Positions 25,501 to 33,966 of a DNA stretch of 37,550 nucleotides are shown piece after piece. The DNA comes from a virus: the IMG/VR virus record IMGVR_UViG_3300030098_001230, positions 1-37,550 of that record; one strand, written 5' to 3'. The first letter of the stretch is position 1; each line of letters begins with the position of its first letter. The translations under genes and the position numbers were made by a program. The notes beneath the pieces are model-generated. The model ran no database searches and had not been told where the DNA came from. It saw nothing but the letters and a program-made list of their open reading frames with translations.

Positions 25501-28500
25501 ATATCCTAAAACAGTATTATTGCTAGATGTGCTTAAATTCCTAGCTGAGTAACTACCTAAAATGGTATTTCCACTTCCTGTCGAAACAACCAACCCTGAA
25601 TTAACACCCATTGCTACATTGCTATCACCAGTAGTAACAGCACTTAATGTACTATGTCCAATAGCAGTATTGTATCTAGCGTCATCTAAAGCTGCGTCAA
25701 GTGTATAGTTACCTATAGCAACATTACCTCTTGTTCTATCAGAATTACCCCAAGTTCCACCGCCTGAAGAGTGTCCTATAAAAATATTGTCGTATGAACT
25801 ATTAGCATTTGAACCAGCATCAGTATCTTGCATAGCATTTGTACCAATAGCCATATTTCTTTCACCAGTTAGATGAGTTTTCATAGCATTCGTACCAATA
25901 GCTATATTATTTGAAGCAGTTGTTAAGGTATAAGCTGCACTATTTCCAATAGCTACAACATTATCTGCTTGAGTTATAGCACTTAAAGCGTAAGCACCTA
26001 CTGCTGTATTGTATAATGCCCCATCTAAAGCTGAGTCCATAGAATAACTACCAATGCCGACATTACCATTAGATTCTGCATTCGCCCAAGTACCCCCACC
26101 AGCTACATGACCAATAAATATATTGTCATTTGATCCTTGAGATGTCGTTCCAGCATTAGTATCTCCCATTGAGTATGCACCAATGGCAACATTTCTTACA
26201 CCAGTTAAATGTTCTTGAAGAGCTTTAGTACCTAAAGCGATATTTTGACTACCAGTTGTTAAAGTTTTTAATGCTAATTCTCCTATTGCAGTATTTTCAG
26301 CACCTGATGTAAGAGCAGTTAGAGCTTGATACCCAATCGCTACTGTGCCATCTGCATTAGATGTTGCATCTGCAACCATTGCTCCCTGACCGATTGCTAC
26401 AACATTGTCCACATCTGTAGAATTTCTTAATGCAGCTGATATTGATGCACCTGATGCTCCAATAGCTACATTATTACTTCCTGTTGTTAATGCTCTACCA
26501 GCTGAAAATCCAATTATAGAATTTGCACCACCTGAAGTAACAGCTACTAAAGCCCTGTTTCCTACAGCAGTATTTCTACTATTGTTTTGCCCATCAACTC
26601 CAATACCACAATCATAACCTACATATACATTGTAAGCGCCAGTCTCATTAAATTTACCAGCTTGATAACCAATAGCTGTATTTTCAGTTCCACTTGTTAA
26701 TTCCATTAAGGCACTTCTACCGATAGCAACTTGTGAACTATTTGTAGTAATTGCAGATAATGCCTCGTTACCAACAGCAATATTATTTGAGCCAGTAGTA
26801 ACTGCGTCCCCAGCATTTGCACCGACTGCGACATTGTTATCCCCATCTGTAATTACGCCCAATGCGTAACGACCTATGGCAGTATTATATGATGCATCAT
26901 TATCGGCAGCAGTACCACCTGATTTCATAGCAATGTCACCTACTGCGGTATTACCAATTCCACCCTGTATATATCTAAACGCTTCTGCACCTATTGCAGT
27001 ATTAGTACCCTGTGTTGAAATATATTCACCAGCATAAGCACCTATAATAGTACTGCGTGTAGCAGTTGTTAGTGTATAACCTGTACTTAATCCAACTGCT
27101 GTATTATAAGTTACTTCATTATCACTATCTGAATTTTGTTGTACTAATGCATTCTGACCAATAGCAACAGTTCCATTTCCAACATCTTCCGCACCTAAAG
27201 CATTTTTACCAATCGCAATATTCATAGCACCTATCGTTATTGCATCACCTGCTCCTGAACCGATTGCGACATTGTCAATACCTGTAGTGATTACTTTTAA
27301 GGAGTTAAAACCTACGGAAGTGTTATCACTATGATTTTGACCACTTGCACCCATCATAGAACCACTACCAACAGCAGTATTATTACTACCAGTTGCGTTA
27401 TAGTACCCTGCCTCCCAACCTAAATTAGTGTTGCTATCTCCTGTACTTATTGAAAACCCAGTTGATTTACCAAATAAAGTATTTTTATCACCACCACTAG
27501 CAATATTTCCTCCTGACGTATATCCGAATATTGTATTACTAGCACCACTATCATTATTACTAAGACTGATGCGAGAGTTGTTGTCAAGTTCTAATCTTTT
27601 ACCGCCATTAGCATAAAAATTCATAGTATTTTCGGAATGGTTATATGAAAGCTCTGCAATGATTGCACTATCTTCATCACCAAAATAAATACCCTGTTGC
27701 TTATCGTTTGGGCTTAAAAATTGTATAAAAGAGTGATTGTTTTTTTCTATTGTTAAAAGTGCATTGCTATTAGCAGTAATGCTACCAGCAGAACTATCGT
27801 GAATATGAGTTAGGCTGTCGGGTGAGGCAGTTCCGATGCCCAATCGCCCTGACCTATCAATACGCATTTTTTCAGTTGAAGAAATAGCACCTTCATTAGT
27901 TGTAAAAAATGCAAAATATGATGGAACTGAATTAGTACCAATAGTTCCCTCTGAACCTGCTCGTATACCTGCTGAACTCCTAAGAGCGTTATTACTAGCA
28001 GATCCATAATACCAAATTTCACCTAAAACATCTCCACTTGTAATTGCCGTTGGAGATGCATTACTCCCTCTTGACCTTATAAAAGTCTGTCTCGGAGATT
28101 CTCCAGCATTTTGCGTAACAAAACCAGTGTAATCATGGTCAAAAAATCCCATAGTCGCACCTTCATGTAGCTCAAGAGGATGTGTGGGCGTGGAAGTTCC
28201 GATACCAATCGAACCTCCTGAAGTAATAGTCATTGCGTTAATTGATGTATCGTTATTATATATTGCGAAAGCACCACCACCACCTTGAGCGCCACTATTT
28301 GCACTAGAAATTAATAACCATTGGTCTCCACCAGTTCCAGTAGAATCAATACCAATCCACGCTTCATTAGAACCTGAGCCTATAAAATTTGCCACTTCAG
28401 ACGCATTATTAGTTACGCTCATCTTTCCAGTAATCATCTCATCGTATGTAAATGAGCCACCACCTTCTACTTTAAAATCACCTGTGATAGTGATGTCACC

Positions 28501-28560
28501 ATCTATAGTACCGCCTTTTGAAAGATCAGGAGTGACGGCACTCCCCATTCCTCCGTACAT
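22561..28560 (-). CDS. Giant tail fibre with YadA-like repeats and S74 chaperone
   Basis: A 1999-residue fibre, about 16% of the genome. The N-terminal part (1-340) has beta-helical SIGIGTSTPTHPLELHEG-type segments. Residues about 341-1830 are tandem repeats of N-[V/I/T]-A-[V/I]-G-x2-[A/S] type, like the heads of YadA adhesins. The C-terminus (1880-1999) is an S74 intramolecular chaperone: HSSDRRIKKDI (Ser1881, Lys1886) is the self-cleavage site, and a final coiled-coil (LSAEVKSLKKQLEEK) helps form trimers. It is expected to form a long trimeric fibre for host binding. It is coupled upstream by TAATG at 28560. The location between head and tail genes is unusual. Confidence 0.9.
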   Translation of the reverse strand: MYGGMGSAVTPDLSKGGTIDGDITITGDFKVEGGGSFTYDEMITGKMSVTNNASEVANFIGSGSNEAWIGIDSTGTGGDQWLLISSANSGAQGGGGAFAIYNNDTSINAMTITSGGSIGIGTSTPTHPLELHEGATMGFFDHDYTGFVTQNAGESPRQTFIRSRGSNASPTAITSGDVLGEIWYYGSASNNALRSSAGIRAGSEGTIGTNSVPSYFAFFTTNEGAISSTEKMRIDRSGRLGIGTASPDSLTHIHDSSAGSITANSNALLTIEKNNHSFIQFLSPNDKQQGIYFGDEDSAIIAELSYNHSENTMNFYANGGKRLELDNNSRISLSNNDSGASNTIFGYTSGGNIASGGDKNTLFGKSTGFSISTGDSNTNLGWEAGYYNATGSNNTAVGSGSMMGASGQNHSDNTSVGFNSLKVITTGIDNVAIGSGAGDAITIGAMNIAIGKNALGAEDVGNGTVAIGQNALVQQNSDSDNEVTYNTAVGLSTGYTLTTATRSTIIGAYAGEYISTQGTNTAIGAEAFRYIQGGIGNTAVGDIAMKSGGTAADNDASYNTAIGRYALGVITDGDNNVAVGANAGDAVTTGSNNIAVGNEALSAITTNSSQVAIGRSALMELTSGTENTAIGYQAGKFNETGAYNVYVGYDCGIGVDGQNNSRNTAVGNRALVAVTSGGANSIIGFSAGRALTTGSNNVAIGASGASISAALRNSTDVDNVVAIGQGAMVADATSNADGTVAIGYQALTALTSGAENTAIGELALKTLTTGSQNIALGTKALQEHLTGVRNVAIGAYSMGDTNAGTTSQGSNDNIFIGHVAGGGTWANAESNGNVGIGSYSMDSALDGALYNTAVGAYALSAITQADNVVAIGNSAAYTLTTASNNIAIGTNAMKTHLTGERNMAIGTNAMQDTDAGSNANSSYDNIFIGHSSGGGTWGNSDRTRGNVAIGNYTLDAALDDARYNTAIGHSTLSAVTTGDSNVAMGVNSGLVVSTGSGNTILGSYSARNLSTSSNNTVLGYNAFDAATTGNADNIMIGRESGGLIVDDASHNIGIGALAFSAGDATNVGNIAIGAGSLNSTGTNAHTGAIAIGQDALTALTSGTNNLAVGYQTMQNLTTGTANTALGRKALNSADGAENNNVAIGSSAMQNANNDSTEKNVAIGADAMGSVTSGEIDRCIAIGFAAMDGTGSIAGQQNIFIGDNAGGGSWTTAASNSNVAIGATAMSGALNGALRNTALGHDTLKAVTTGDDNVAVGAHALDSLSDCNNMVAVGKDAGEAVNHAGAEGGTYIGYQASKANTSGGHNTSLGYKALLTNSISSYNTAIGSQALTSATGASNTAIGRRALKSIVAGAYNIAIGDLAMADYKGDDGNNAGTKNIAIGVSSMEAFQGGGGDVHANTRFDRNIALGYNSFRGADFNNAEKVVTDNIAIGDEALNSTGANGQVGTIAIGSNALTALTSGGNNLAIGYQASQSMTTADNCTVIGYRAFESADGDEDENTMIGTQAGRDIDNDGSDNNVAIGYSAGLGGSGALARNVAVGAYVMDGTGSIGGTDNVFLGNSAGGGAWATAASNNNIGIGSYALDAAMNGAGNNIGIGTNALGSVTTGDSNVAIGGVAGSLITTGENNISMGYEALKNITIGVNNIGIGREALVTEDVGDRSIAIGSYALYSQNSDSDNEDTANVAIGYNAGYYNITGQNNTYIGYMSGFGASGQSNSNNTALGQFALYAITTSSENVAVGNAAGQSLTTGNKNVYMGYQAGRHNQTGAHNIAIGHESQEGVSTNSHDHNVSIGVGSLKGITTGDSNVAIGNYAGDTITTGNYNTYIGHSADASAADVADEILLKAGTDTLAGGGTETVRIGVDSDYITNDFGENATWTHSSDRRIKKDIEDSELGLDFINDLRPVTFKKKAPSEYPQEFDQYNADKTERTNPDKKHYGFIAQEVKEAMDKAGHSEFPVWKENKDGMQELGETELITPLIKAVQELSAEVKSLKKQLEEK
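23071..27540 (-). repeat. Long tandem protein repeat in fibre gene
   Basis: About 1490 residues of NxAxG repeats, with larger units repeated as well. Four copies of [D/G]NxFxG...GGG-[T/S/A]-W-x-[N/T]-...GNVxIG...ALxGAxxNTAxG and three copies of G-x-[S/D]-GQ-x-[N/H]-S-[R/N/D]-NT-[A/S]-[V/L]-G can be seen. The DNA copies differ at many third positions. Confidence 0.85.
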
Positions 28561-28904
28561 TATACTTCTACCAATCTAACTGCACCAGTTGTAGTAGAGG
28601 TGGAGTTATAATTAAAATAAACTGTTGTACCTAATCCCCTAGGTATTGTTAAAAACATTAATGTATTTTTAGGAATAATCATATCGTTTGATGCATTTAC
28701 ATCTGTTGTTGTAGTTGAAAAATTAAAATAAATTTCAACCGCACTATATACTCCAACTGAGCCTGTAGATGCTTTTAATGCTTTATGTGTTGTGTTTCCT
28801 GTACTAGCACTTGAACCTGCTGTACCTGCTGAGGCTACTGTCCATTCTCCCCCAACTGTAGTGTTTAGTGCTTCTTGCACCGAATATGTGTGAATATCTG
28901 CCAT
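28560..28904 (-). CDS. Possible virion decoration or fibre-base protein
   Basis: A 114-residue protein of low complexity, beta-rich, rich in Thr, Ser and Ala (TASAGSSASTGNTTHKALK, FNFSTTTTDVN). It lies between the capsid gene and the fibre and is coupled to the fibre. It could be a head decoration protein or the fibre attachment protein. Confidence 0.5.
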   Translation of the reverse strand: MADIHTYSVQEALNTTVGGEWTVASAGTAGSSASTGNTTHKALKASTGSVGVYSAVEIYFNFSTTTTDVNASNDMIIPKNTLMFLTIPRGLGTTVYFNYNSTSTTTGAVRLVEV

Positions 28905-28957
28905 TTTTCTTCCTCTCTAAGCTATGACAACAGCGTGAACGAGACTGTGTGTCTAAA

Positions 28958-29146
28958 TTATTTTTTCTTTTTAGATTTTTTTGATTTTTTAAAGATAGGT
29001 TTTTTGTAAGGAGAAAAGTCATCTTCTCCCATTATTCTTTTCCAACCATTCTCTTCTAAATGCTCCAATTTTTCAGGATGTTTTTCTAAATCTATATCTT
29101 CAATTCTTTGAATTTGCCCACTATTATCTTTTTTCCAATATTGCAT
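28958..29146 (-). CDS. Small lysine-tailed hypothetical protein
   Basis: A 62-residue protein (MQYWKKDNSGQIQRIEDIDLEKHPEKLEHLEENGWKRI...) ending in a run of lysines (KKSKKSKKKK). It follows the major capsid gene, and GGAG lies before the start. It is likely a small virion or DNA-binding protein. No motif. Confidence 0.6.
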   Translation of the reverse strand: MQYWKKDNSGQIQRIEDIDLEKHPEKLEHLEENGWKRIMGEDDFSPYKKPIFKKSKKSKKKK

Positions 29147-29160
29147 AATATCTCCTAGTT

Positions 29161-29190
29161 ATTGGGGGCAGAGCAAATCATACCCCCAAT
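29161..29190 (-). other. Strong hairpin after the major capsid gene
   Basis: ATTGGGGG (29161-29168) pairs exactly with CCCCCAAT (29183-29190), with a 14-base loop. It lies 15 bases past the capsid stop codon on the - strand. No T-run follows, so it looks more like an mRNA-stabilising or partial terminator hairpin that could raise capsid expression over the downstream genes. Confidence 0.55.
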
Positions 29191-29204
29191 TATGTAGAAT
29201 GTGT

Positions 29205-30101
29205 TTAGTCTACGTTAGTAAACTTTACACCTCTTTTATTGTCTGAATCGTCAATAATTTTGCATCCATACAATAAATCGCTGACTACCTTAGTACCAAG
29301 TGCATCAACAGAGTATTCACTCTGGACTCTCACTTCCTGCTGAGATGCAAAAGCACACGCAGATTTGTGGAAAATAGCACCTGGGATTGTAGATGAAGTA
29401 CCAGCTGTGCTTACAGTATTAGACATATAAACATCAATACCATAAAGCGATCCAACCATACCAGATCTTAGTCCACGATTACCTTCGCCTACAGCATCAT
29501 TTCTGATGAAGTATTGAGCGATACCAGCAGATGGGTTAAGTATATCAGCAAATAGTGTTGGATTAACAACCATTGCACATTCCCCATCCATGTAAGGAAT
29601 ATCGTTTTCACCAAGAGTGGCAAGAGCAGATTCAAATACAGCTGCAGTTAGTGTATCATCCGCAGAAAGAGCTTGAGATTGATTTAGACCATCTAACTCA
29701 GCCCAGATATCAGCATCAACCTGACGAGCAAGAGCCTCACCCATCATTCTTGAATACTTAGCTACCAAATCAGCCTCTGACTGAATAAGAGCCACATCTT
29801 CAAAAAGTTTTGCGACATATTTGTGTTTATTGATCGCTAACTGAGTGGTTGTGGTTGCAGTTGCATCATAAGATACATCTGAACCTGCTGATTTATCACT
29901 CGCACTAATTAAGCTCATTTCTGGGATGTTAATAGCATCACCATAACCTTTGCTACCTACAAGTGCAGAATAATCATCAACCAAACCACGAAAAACAGTT
30001 TTACGCTCAAAGTATTTATATATACCATCTGCCCAAATTTCTGGAATAAAATGTTGGTCAGTTGTAGTAGTAACAGGACTACCTTGATAATGTTTAGCCA
30101 T
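29205..30101 (-). CDS. Major capsid protein
   Basis: A 298-residue coat protein. Its N-terminal region (MAKHYQGSPVTTTTDQHFIPEIWADGIYKYFERKTVFRGLV) and the stretch VVNPTLFADILNPSAGIAQYFIRND are typical of HK97-fold capsid proteins. The sequence ends in a segment rich in charged residues (DLLYGCKIIDDSDNKRGVKF). It lies directly after the scaffold gene. AAAGG is a suitable ribosome site. Confidence 0.85.
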   Translation of the reverse strand: MAKHYQGSPVTTTTDQHFIPEIWADGIYKYFERKTVFRGLVDDYSALVGSKGYGDAINIPEMSLISASDKSAGSDVSYDATATTTTQLAINKHKYVAKLFEDVALIQSEADLVAKYSRMMGEALARQVDADIWAELDGLNQSQALSADDTLTAAVFESALATLGENDIPYMDGECAMVVNPTLFADILNPSAGIAQYFIRNDAVGEGNRGLRSGMVGSLYGIDVYMSNTVSTAGTSSTIPGAIFHKSACAFASQQEVRVQSEYSVDALGTKVVSDLLYGCKIIDDSDNKRGVKFTNVD

Positions 30102-30106
30102 TTAAA

Positions 30107-30610
30107 TTACCTTTTCATGTATGATTCCAATACTGTCCCCCAGTTTCTTCTTCTTTCGTCATCAGGCATATTTACCCAATCACTCGTATTTTTAGTAGGA
30201 ATTGTTCCCTGTCTATCAGGTGGATTAATTTTTTCATCCATTGTAAACTCCTCTACAATACTCAAAAGAACCTCGGTTTCAACATCGGCAAATTTTTCTC
30301 GTTTTGACTCAGGAAGTTGAGCTAAAGCACCCTCACGAAGTCTAGCATCCATATTTTCCCATCTTTCCTTATAAGGTTTATAGGAATCTATTTCTTTAGC
30401 AAGGTCTGCATTGAGTTCTTGCCATTTCTCTTCTTCACGAAGTTTTGCTCTACGATCCTCTTCCTCTTTACTTTTAAAAGACTCAAGACTTTCTCTGAGC
30501 TGATTTCTTTCTGAAATAACTTCATTTAGCCTTGAAATCGGTACATTGTTTTCGACTTGTGTGTCGGGTTCCTGTTTTACATCTGTTTCGATGGTTTTTT
30601 CTTCTGACAT
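30107..30610 (-). CDS. Scaffolding protein
   Basis: A 167-residue, highly charged, helical protein (SRLNEVISERNQLRESLESFKSKEEEDRRAKLREEEKWQEL) with no hydrophobic core, which fits a capsid scaffold that leaves before DNA fills the head. It lies upstream of the major capsid gene. I start it at 30610 since AGAGGTCAAA lies upstream; the earlier in-frame ATG (30658) falls in the divergent promoter region. Confidence 0.75.
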   Translation of the reverse strand: MSEEKTIETDVKQEPDTQVENNVPISRLNEVISERNQLRESLESFKSKEEEDRRAKLREEEKWQELNADLAKEIDSYKPYKERWENMDARLREGALAQLPESKREKFADVETEVLLSIVEEFTMDEKINPPDRQGTIPTKNTSDWVNMPDDERRRNWGTVLESYMKR

Positions 30611-30639
30611 TTTGACCTCTTTAGTGAGTTTTGTTAAAC

Positions 30640-30656
30640 GCAAGAATCGTTCTTGC
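30640..30656. promoter_or_regulatory. Palindrome GCAAGAA-TCG-TTCTTGC in divergent promoter region
   Basis: A 7+7 base inverted repeat with a 3-base spacer between the divergent scaffold and terminase genes. Its right arm starts a longer pair: TTCTTGCATTA (30650-30660) is exactly complementary to TAATGCAAGAA (30693-30703), which covers the terminase start codon. It may be an operator for a divergent pair, or a packaging mark. Confidence 0.5.
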
Positions 30657-30665
30657 ATTAATATA

Positions 30666-30674
30666 TGCTATAAT
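30666..30674 (+). promoter_or_regulatory. Extended -10 promoter TGC-TATAAT for terminase operon
   Basis: A perfect TATAAT at 30669-30674 with TG one base before it, 22 bases upstream of the terminase ATG. No good -35 is seen at the normal spacing, as often with extended -10 promoters. It lies between the arms of the inverted repeat. Confidence 0.5.
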
Positions 30675-30695
30675 GTAAGTTAGAGAAGTAATCTA

Positions 30696-32009
30696 ATGCA
30701 AGAAAAAAATTACGATTTTAAGAAAAAGTGGTTTGAGTATTTAAATTACACACCACATGATGGTCAGTTGGCTTTGCATTATCCCGAAAAAACAGATGCT
30801 AGATTTCATGTTATAGTATGTGGAAGAAGATTTGGAAAAACTTGGGCTAGTGCTATGGAGGCAACCTATGTCGCATCACAACCTAATAAGAGGATTTGGG
30901 TTGTGGGTATGTCGTATAGAAAAGCAAGGTTAATATTTAGAGAAATCTGGCAAAGAATGGTTATTGGTCATGGAGATGATATTGACAAAGCCTCAGAAAA
31001 AGATATGTTTATTCGTTTTAAGTGGGGTACTACTGTTGAGGGAATGTCAGCAGATAACGCAGATTCATTAGTGGGCGAGGGTCTTGACCTACTTGTAATT
31101 GATGAAGTTGCCAAAATGAATAAAAAAATATGGGATATGTATTTATCCCCAACAGTTGCTGGTAGAAAGGGAAAAGTTATATTTATTACAACTCCAGAGG
31201 GAAGAAATTGGATATATGACTTATACAAATTGGGCATTACAGATGATGAGTGGGCTAGTTACTCATCTCCGTCATGGACAAACCAACATGAATTTCCCCT
31301 CGGTTTACAAGACCCTGCAATTATTGAAAGAAAAAGAAATATGTCTAAAGAACTCTTTGGGCAAGAATTTGGTGCAGAATTTTCTGTATTTGAGGGAAAG
31401 GTCTGGGATTTTCATAGAGAATTAGATGTTGGCGATTTTCCATATGATCCTAACTTGCCTACATACTGTAGTATAGACTTTGGCTACAGACAACCTGCTG
31501 TACTATTTATTCAAACTCAATTTGATGGCAGAGATGAGCATATTAGAATATTTGACTGCATTTTACATAAAAATAATATTAAAACAGAAGATTTAATTAA
31601 AATGATAAAAGTTAAGGGATACCCTATTTTATCATTCTATGGTGACCCTGCGGGTGCTAATGTTCAAGGGCAAAGTGGTGCTGGTGATATGGAGATATTT
31701 AGAAGAAGTGGGATTAGGGTCTTGTACACTAGAGATAGAATGAGTAGGAATATAGTTAATAGTGTATCTCACACTAGAGGATTTTTTGAAAGTGCAGATG
31801 GCACTAGAAGAGTTCATGTACATAAAAATTGCAAAGAGGTCATAGAAGATTTTGAGGAATATAGATATCCAGAGTCTGAAGATGGCAAACCAATAAAAGA
31901 AGAACCAATAAAAGATGGATATCACGATCATGGAAACGATGCTTTTAGATATTTCATCATAAATAGATTTCCAATGAAAAACAGAGAAATGAAAAGGATA
32001 CAAAGATGA
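30696..32009 (+). CDS. terL: Terminase large subunit
   Basis: A 437-residue packaging motor and nuclease. Walker A CGRRFGKT (42-49), Walker B LDLLVIDE (130-137), the coupling motif ITTPEGR (164-170), and the nuclease acidic sites SIDFGYR (D261), FYGDPAG (D317) and HDHGNDAFRY near the C-terminus are all present. It would translocate DNA into the prohead and cut it. The ATG lies just after the extended -10 promoter. It overlaps the portal gene by 4 bases. The small subunit is not next to it but lies at 34557-35183 on the other strand. Confidence 0.95.
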   Translation: MQEKNYDFKKKWFEYLNYTPHDGQLALHYPEKTDARFHVIVCGRRFGKTWASAMEATYVASQPNKRIWVVGMSYRKARLIFREIWQRMVIGHGDDIDKASEKDMFIRFKWGTTVEGMSADNADSLVGEGLDLLVIDEVAKMNKKIWDMYLSPTVAGRKGKVIFITTPEGRNWIYDLYKLGITDDEWASYSSPSWTNQHEFPLGLQDPAIIERKRNMSKELFGQEFGAEFSVFEGKVWDFHRELDVGDFPYDPNLPTYCSIDFGYRQPAVLFIQTQFDGRDEHIRIFDCILHKNNIKTEDLIKMIKVKGYPILSFYGDPAGANVQGQSGAGDMEIFRRSGIRVLYTRDRMSRNIVNSVSHTRGFFESADGTRRVHVHKNCKEVIEDFEEYRYPESEDGKPIKEEPIKDGYHDHGNDAFRYFIINRFPMKNREMKRIQR

Positions 32010-33316
32010 TTGAAAAATTATTAAAGGATAAATTGTTAGAAACAAAGCTTATGCTGTCTCATTCTAGGCGTAATGAAATAAGAAAGCATTTAGATTATTA
32101 TTCAGGTGTTTCTACAGACCAATACATTAATAGATATTTTAATGGGGATGCTTTTAATGAAATACCCCCTACTTTAACAAATTTTACTAGAAAATTTATT
32201 AACAAGATTAGTAGAATATATAGTTTAAGTGCTAAGAGAAATCTAGGTGGAAATACTAAAAAATATGAAGAATTAACCCCTACAAAAGATGTTAGAATGA
32301 AACATTCTGAAAGAATGACTAGATTAATTGGTACTATTGCTAATCGTGTTCATTGGAGAGATGATAGTTACTTTGATTATAGACCAATTTACTATTTTGA
32401 GGCTTATTTTGATGATAATCCATTTGAACCAGATGCAATACTATATCCACTACTTAATAGCACAGCAGATTTATCAAATGCTGAGAATCTGCAATGGGAA
32501 TATTGGGATAGTGAAAAATACGGCATAATGAATGAAGATGGTAAGATGATTCAAGAAAAAACTAACCCATATGGTATAATTCCGTTTGTTTTTACTCATA
32601 GGGAGGATCAGATTGATTCTTTTTTTGTAGAAGGAGCATCTGACATTGTAAATTGCAATGAGCAGGTAAATATTGCCTTAACTGAGTTAAATCTTGGCAT
32701 GAGGTTTAATATGTTTGGACAGCCTTGGGTAACAGGTCTTAATGCTGACCAGAGCTTACTTAGAACTGGTTCTGATACTATTTTAGATATGGGAGATGAG
32801 GGTGCTTACAACATAACAAGCCCACAGGGCAATATTGTTGAGGCTATTGAAAATATTAAATTTCAAATGGAAATGATTGCCATGAATAATCACTTGTGGA
32901 TTCAATGGGCTGAATCAGGCGGTGAAGTTCCTAGTGGTATTTCACTTATGATTAAAGATATGGAAAGAAAAGAAGATTATTATGATGATATTGCTCTTTG
33001 GAGACTATATGAGAAAGATTTTTACAATGTTGAGCGTGTTATTGCTGAATATAATGGTGTTTCTCTTCCAGAAGAGTTTGGAGTTGATTTTGAAGAGGTT
33101 GAATACCCAAAGACAGTACAAGATCAAATTCTTAAAGACAATTTTGACTTAGAAAATAATCTTACTACTCAAGCAAAAATAATGGTTAGGGAAAATAAAG
33201 ATTTATCTTTAGAACAAGCCCAAAAAATTATAGATAAAAATGGAGAGGCTAATGAGCAAAGAAACCAACAGTCAGTTTTTACTCAATTCCGTCAGGGAGC
33301 TGGACAAAATCAATGA
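32006..33316 (+). CDS. Portal protein
   Basis: A 436-residue protein directly after the terminase, starting on an ATGA overlap. Size, order and helical C-terminal stem (LTTQAKIMVRENKDLSLEQAQKI) fit phage portals, which form the 12-fold ring for DNA entry and exit. The central part includes NPYGIIPFVFTHREDQID. It overlaps the next gene by about 65 bases at its C-terminus. Confidence 0.8.
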   Translation: MIEKLLKDKLLETKLMLSHSRRNEIRKHLDYYSGVSTDQYINRYFNGDAFNEIPPTLTNFTRKFINKISRIYSLSAKRNLGGNTKKYEELTPTKDVRMKHSERMTRLIGTIANRVHWRDDSYFDYRPIYYFEAYFDDNPFEPDAILYPLLNSTADLSNAENLQWEYWDSEKYGIMNEDGKMIQEKTNPYGIIPFVFTHREDQIDSFFVEGASDIVNCNEQVNIALTELNLGMRFNMFGQPWVTGLNADQSLLRTGSDTILDMGDEGAYNITSPQGNIVEAIENIKFQMEMIAMNNHLWIQWAESGGEVPSGISLMIKDMERKEDYYDDIALWRLYEKDFYNVERVIAEYNGVSLPEEFGVDFEEVEYPKTVQDQILKDNFDLENNLTTQAKIMVRENKDLSLEQAQKIIDKNGEANEQRNQQSVFTQFRQGAGQNQ

Positions 33317-33479
33317 TATTGAGTTTAATCTTGATGGTGAGTTAAGAGAGATTATAAAAAATCCAGTTAAGTGGGCTGAAGAACAAGCAGATAGAGCTTT
33401 ATTAGAAAATGTTGATAAATACCTTGAGGCAAAACAACTAGGAGAAAAATTTTGGAATGGAGTTAAAAATAAAGACTAA
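33252..33479 (+). CDS. Small head-associated hypothetical protein
   Basis: A 75-residue charged helical protein that starts inside the portal 3' end. GGAGAGG precedes the ATG at 33252, which is favoured over 33240. It overlaps the next gene by 23 bases. Unknown role; its position is that of small head proteins. Confidence 0.55.
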   Translation: MSKETNSQFLLNSVRELDKINDIEFNLDGELREIIKNPVKWAEEQADRALLENVDKYLEAKQLGEKFWNGVKNKD

Positions 33480-33930
33480 TTTTAGCTTTGGTAAACTAGA
33501 AAGGCAAATGCCTAAGATAATAAGAGAGTATCTATCTGATTATGCAAAGGGAACTGAGGAGGGGTCTAAAAATAATATAGACAAAGGTTTAAACCCACCT
33601 TTAAGAAAATCTACTATTGAAATTAGAAAAACAAAAGATATTGTAGGCAATAAACCTTTAAAAGCCTCTGGAAAACTTTATAATAGTATTAAATCTAATA
33701 AAGTTGGTAATAAATTATTTTTTTTAGAATATGGTCAATACCACAGAGAGGGATTTACTCCTAAAAAAATCCCAATGCTAAAAGCTCATACACCAGATAA
33801 AGTTATATTTGTTAATAACAACAAAGGCATAAAAGTTCCTGCAAGAGATTTTATAGGAATACTAGATGAAACTAGAAATAAAATATCTAAAATTTTTAGA
33901 GATAAAGTTGTTAAGGCTTTAAAGAAATAA
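33457..33930 (+). CDS. Mu gpG / HK97 gp10-like virion morphogenesis protein
   Basis: A 157-residue protein with the pattern of this family: PPLRKSTIEIRK...NKPLKASGKLYNSIKS (about residues 46-79), then EYGQYHREGF. These proteins act in tail completion or neck assembly. It lies after the portal and before a Mu gpF-like protein. Confidence 0.7.
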   Translation: MELKIKTNFSFGKLERQMPKIIREYLSDYAKGTEEGSKNNIDKGLNPPLRKSTIEIRKTKDIVGNKPLKASGKLYNSIKSNKVGNKLFFLEYGQYHREGFTPKKIPMLKAHTPDKVIFVNNNKGIKVPARDFIGILDETRNKISKIFRDKVVKALKK

Positions 33931-33966
33931 TAATTATTGTATTAAATAAGGGACTGGGATTACATT

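Noticed and set aside
23071-27540. CRISPR or DNA-level tandem repeat array
   Set aside because: The repetition follows codons with changed third positions and is protein-level repetition in the fibre.
30159-30165. CTGATGA followed by GAAA on the - strand as a hammerhead
   Set aside because: Only one base separates the core boxes, so there is no stem II; it codes for the scaffold protein.
30611-30658. N-terminal extension of the scaffold from the ATG at 30658
   Set aside because: The extension lies in the divergent promoter/operator region and a good ribosome site precedes 30610.
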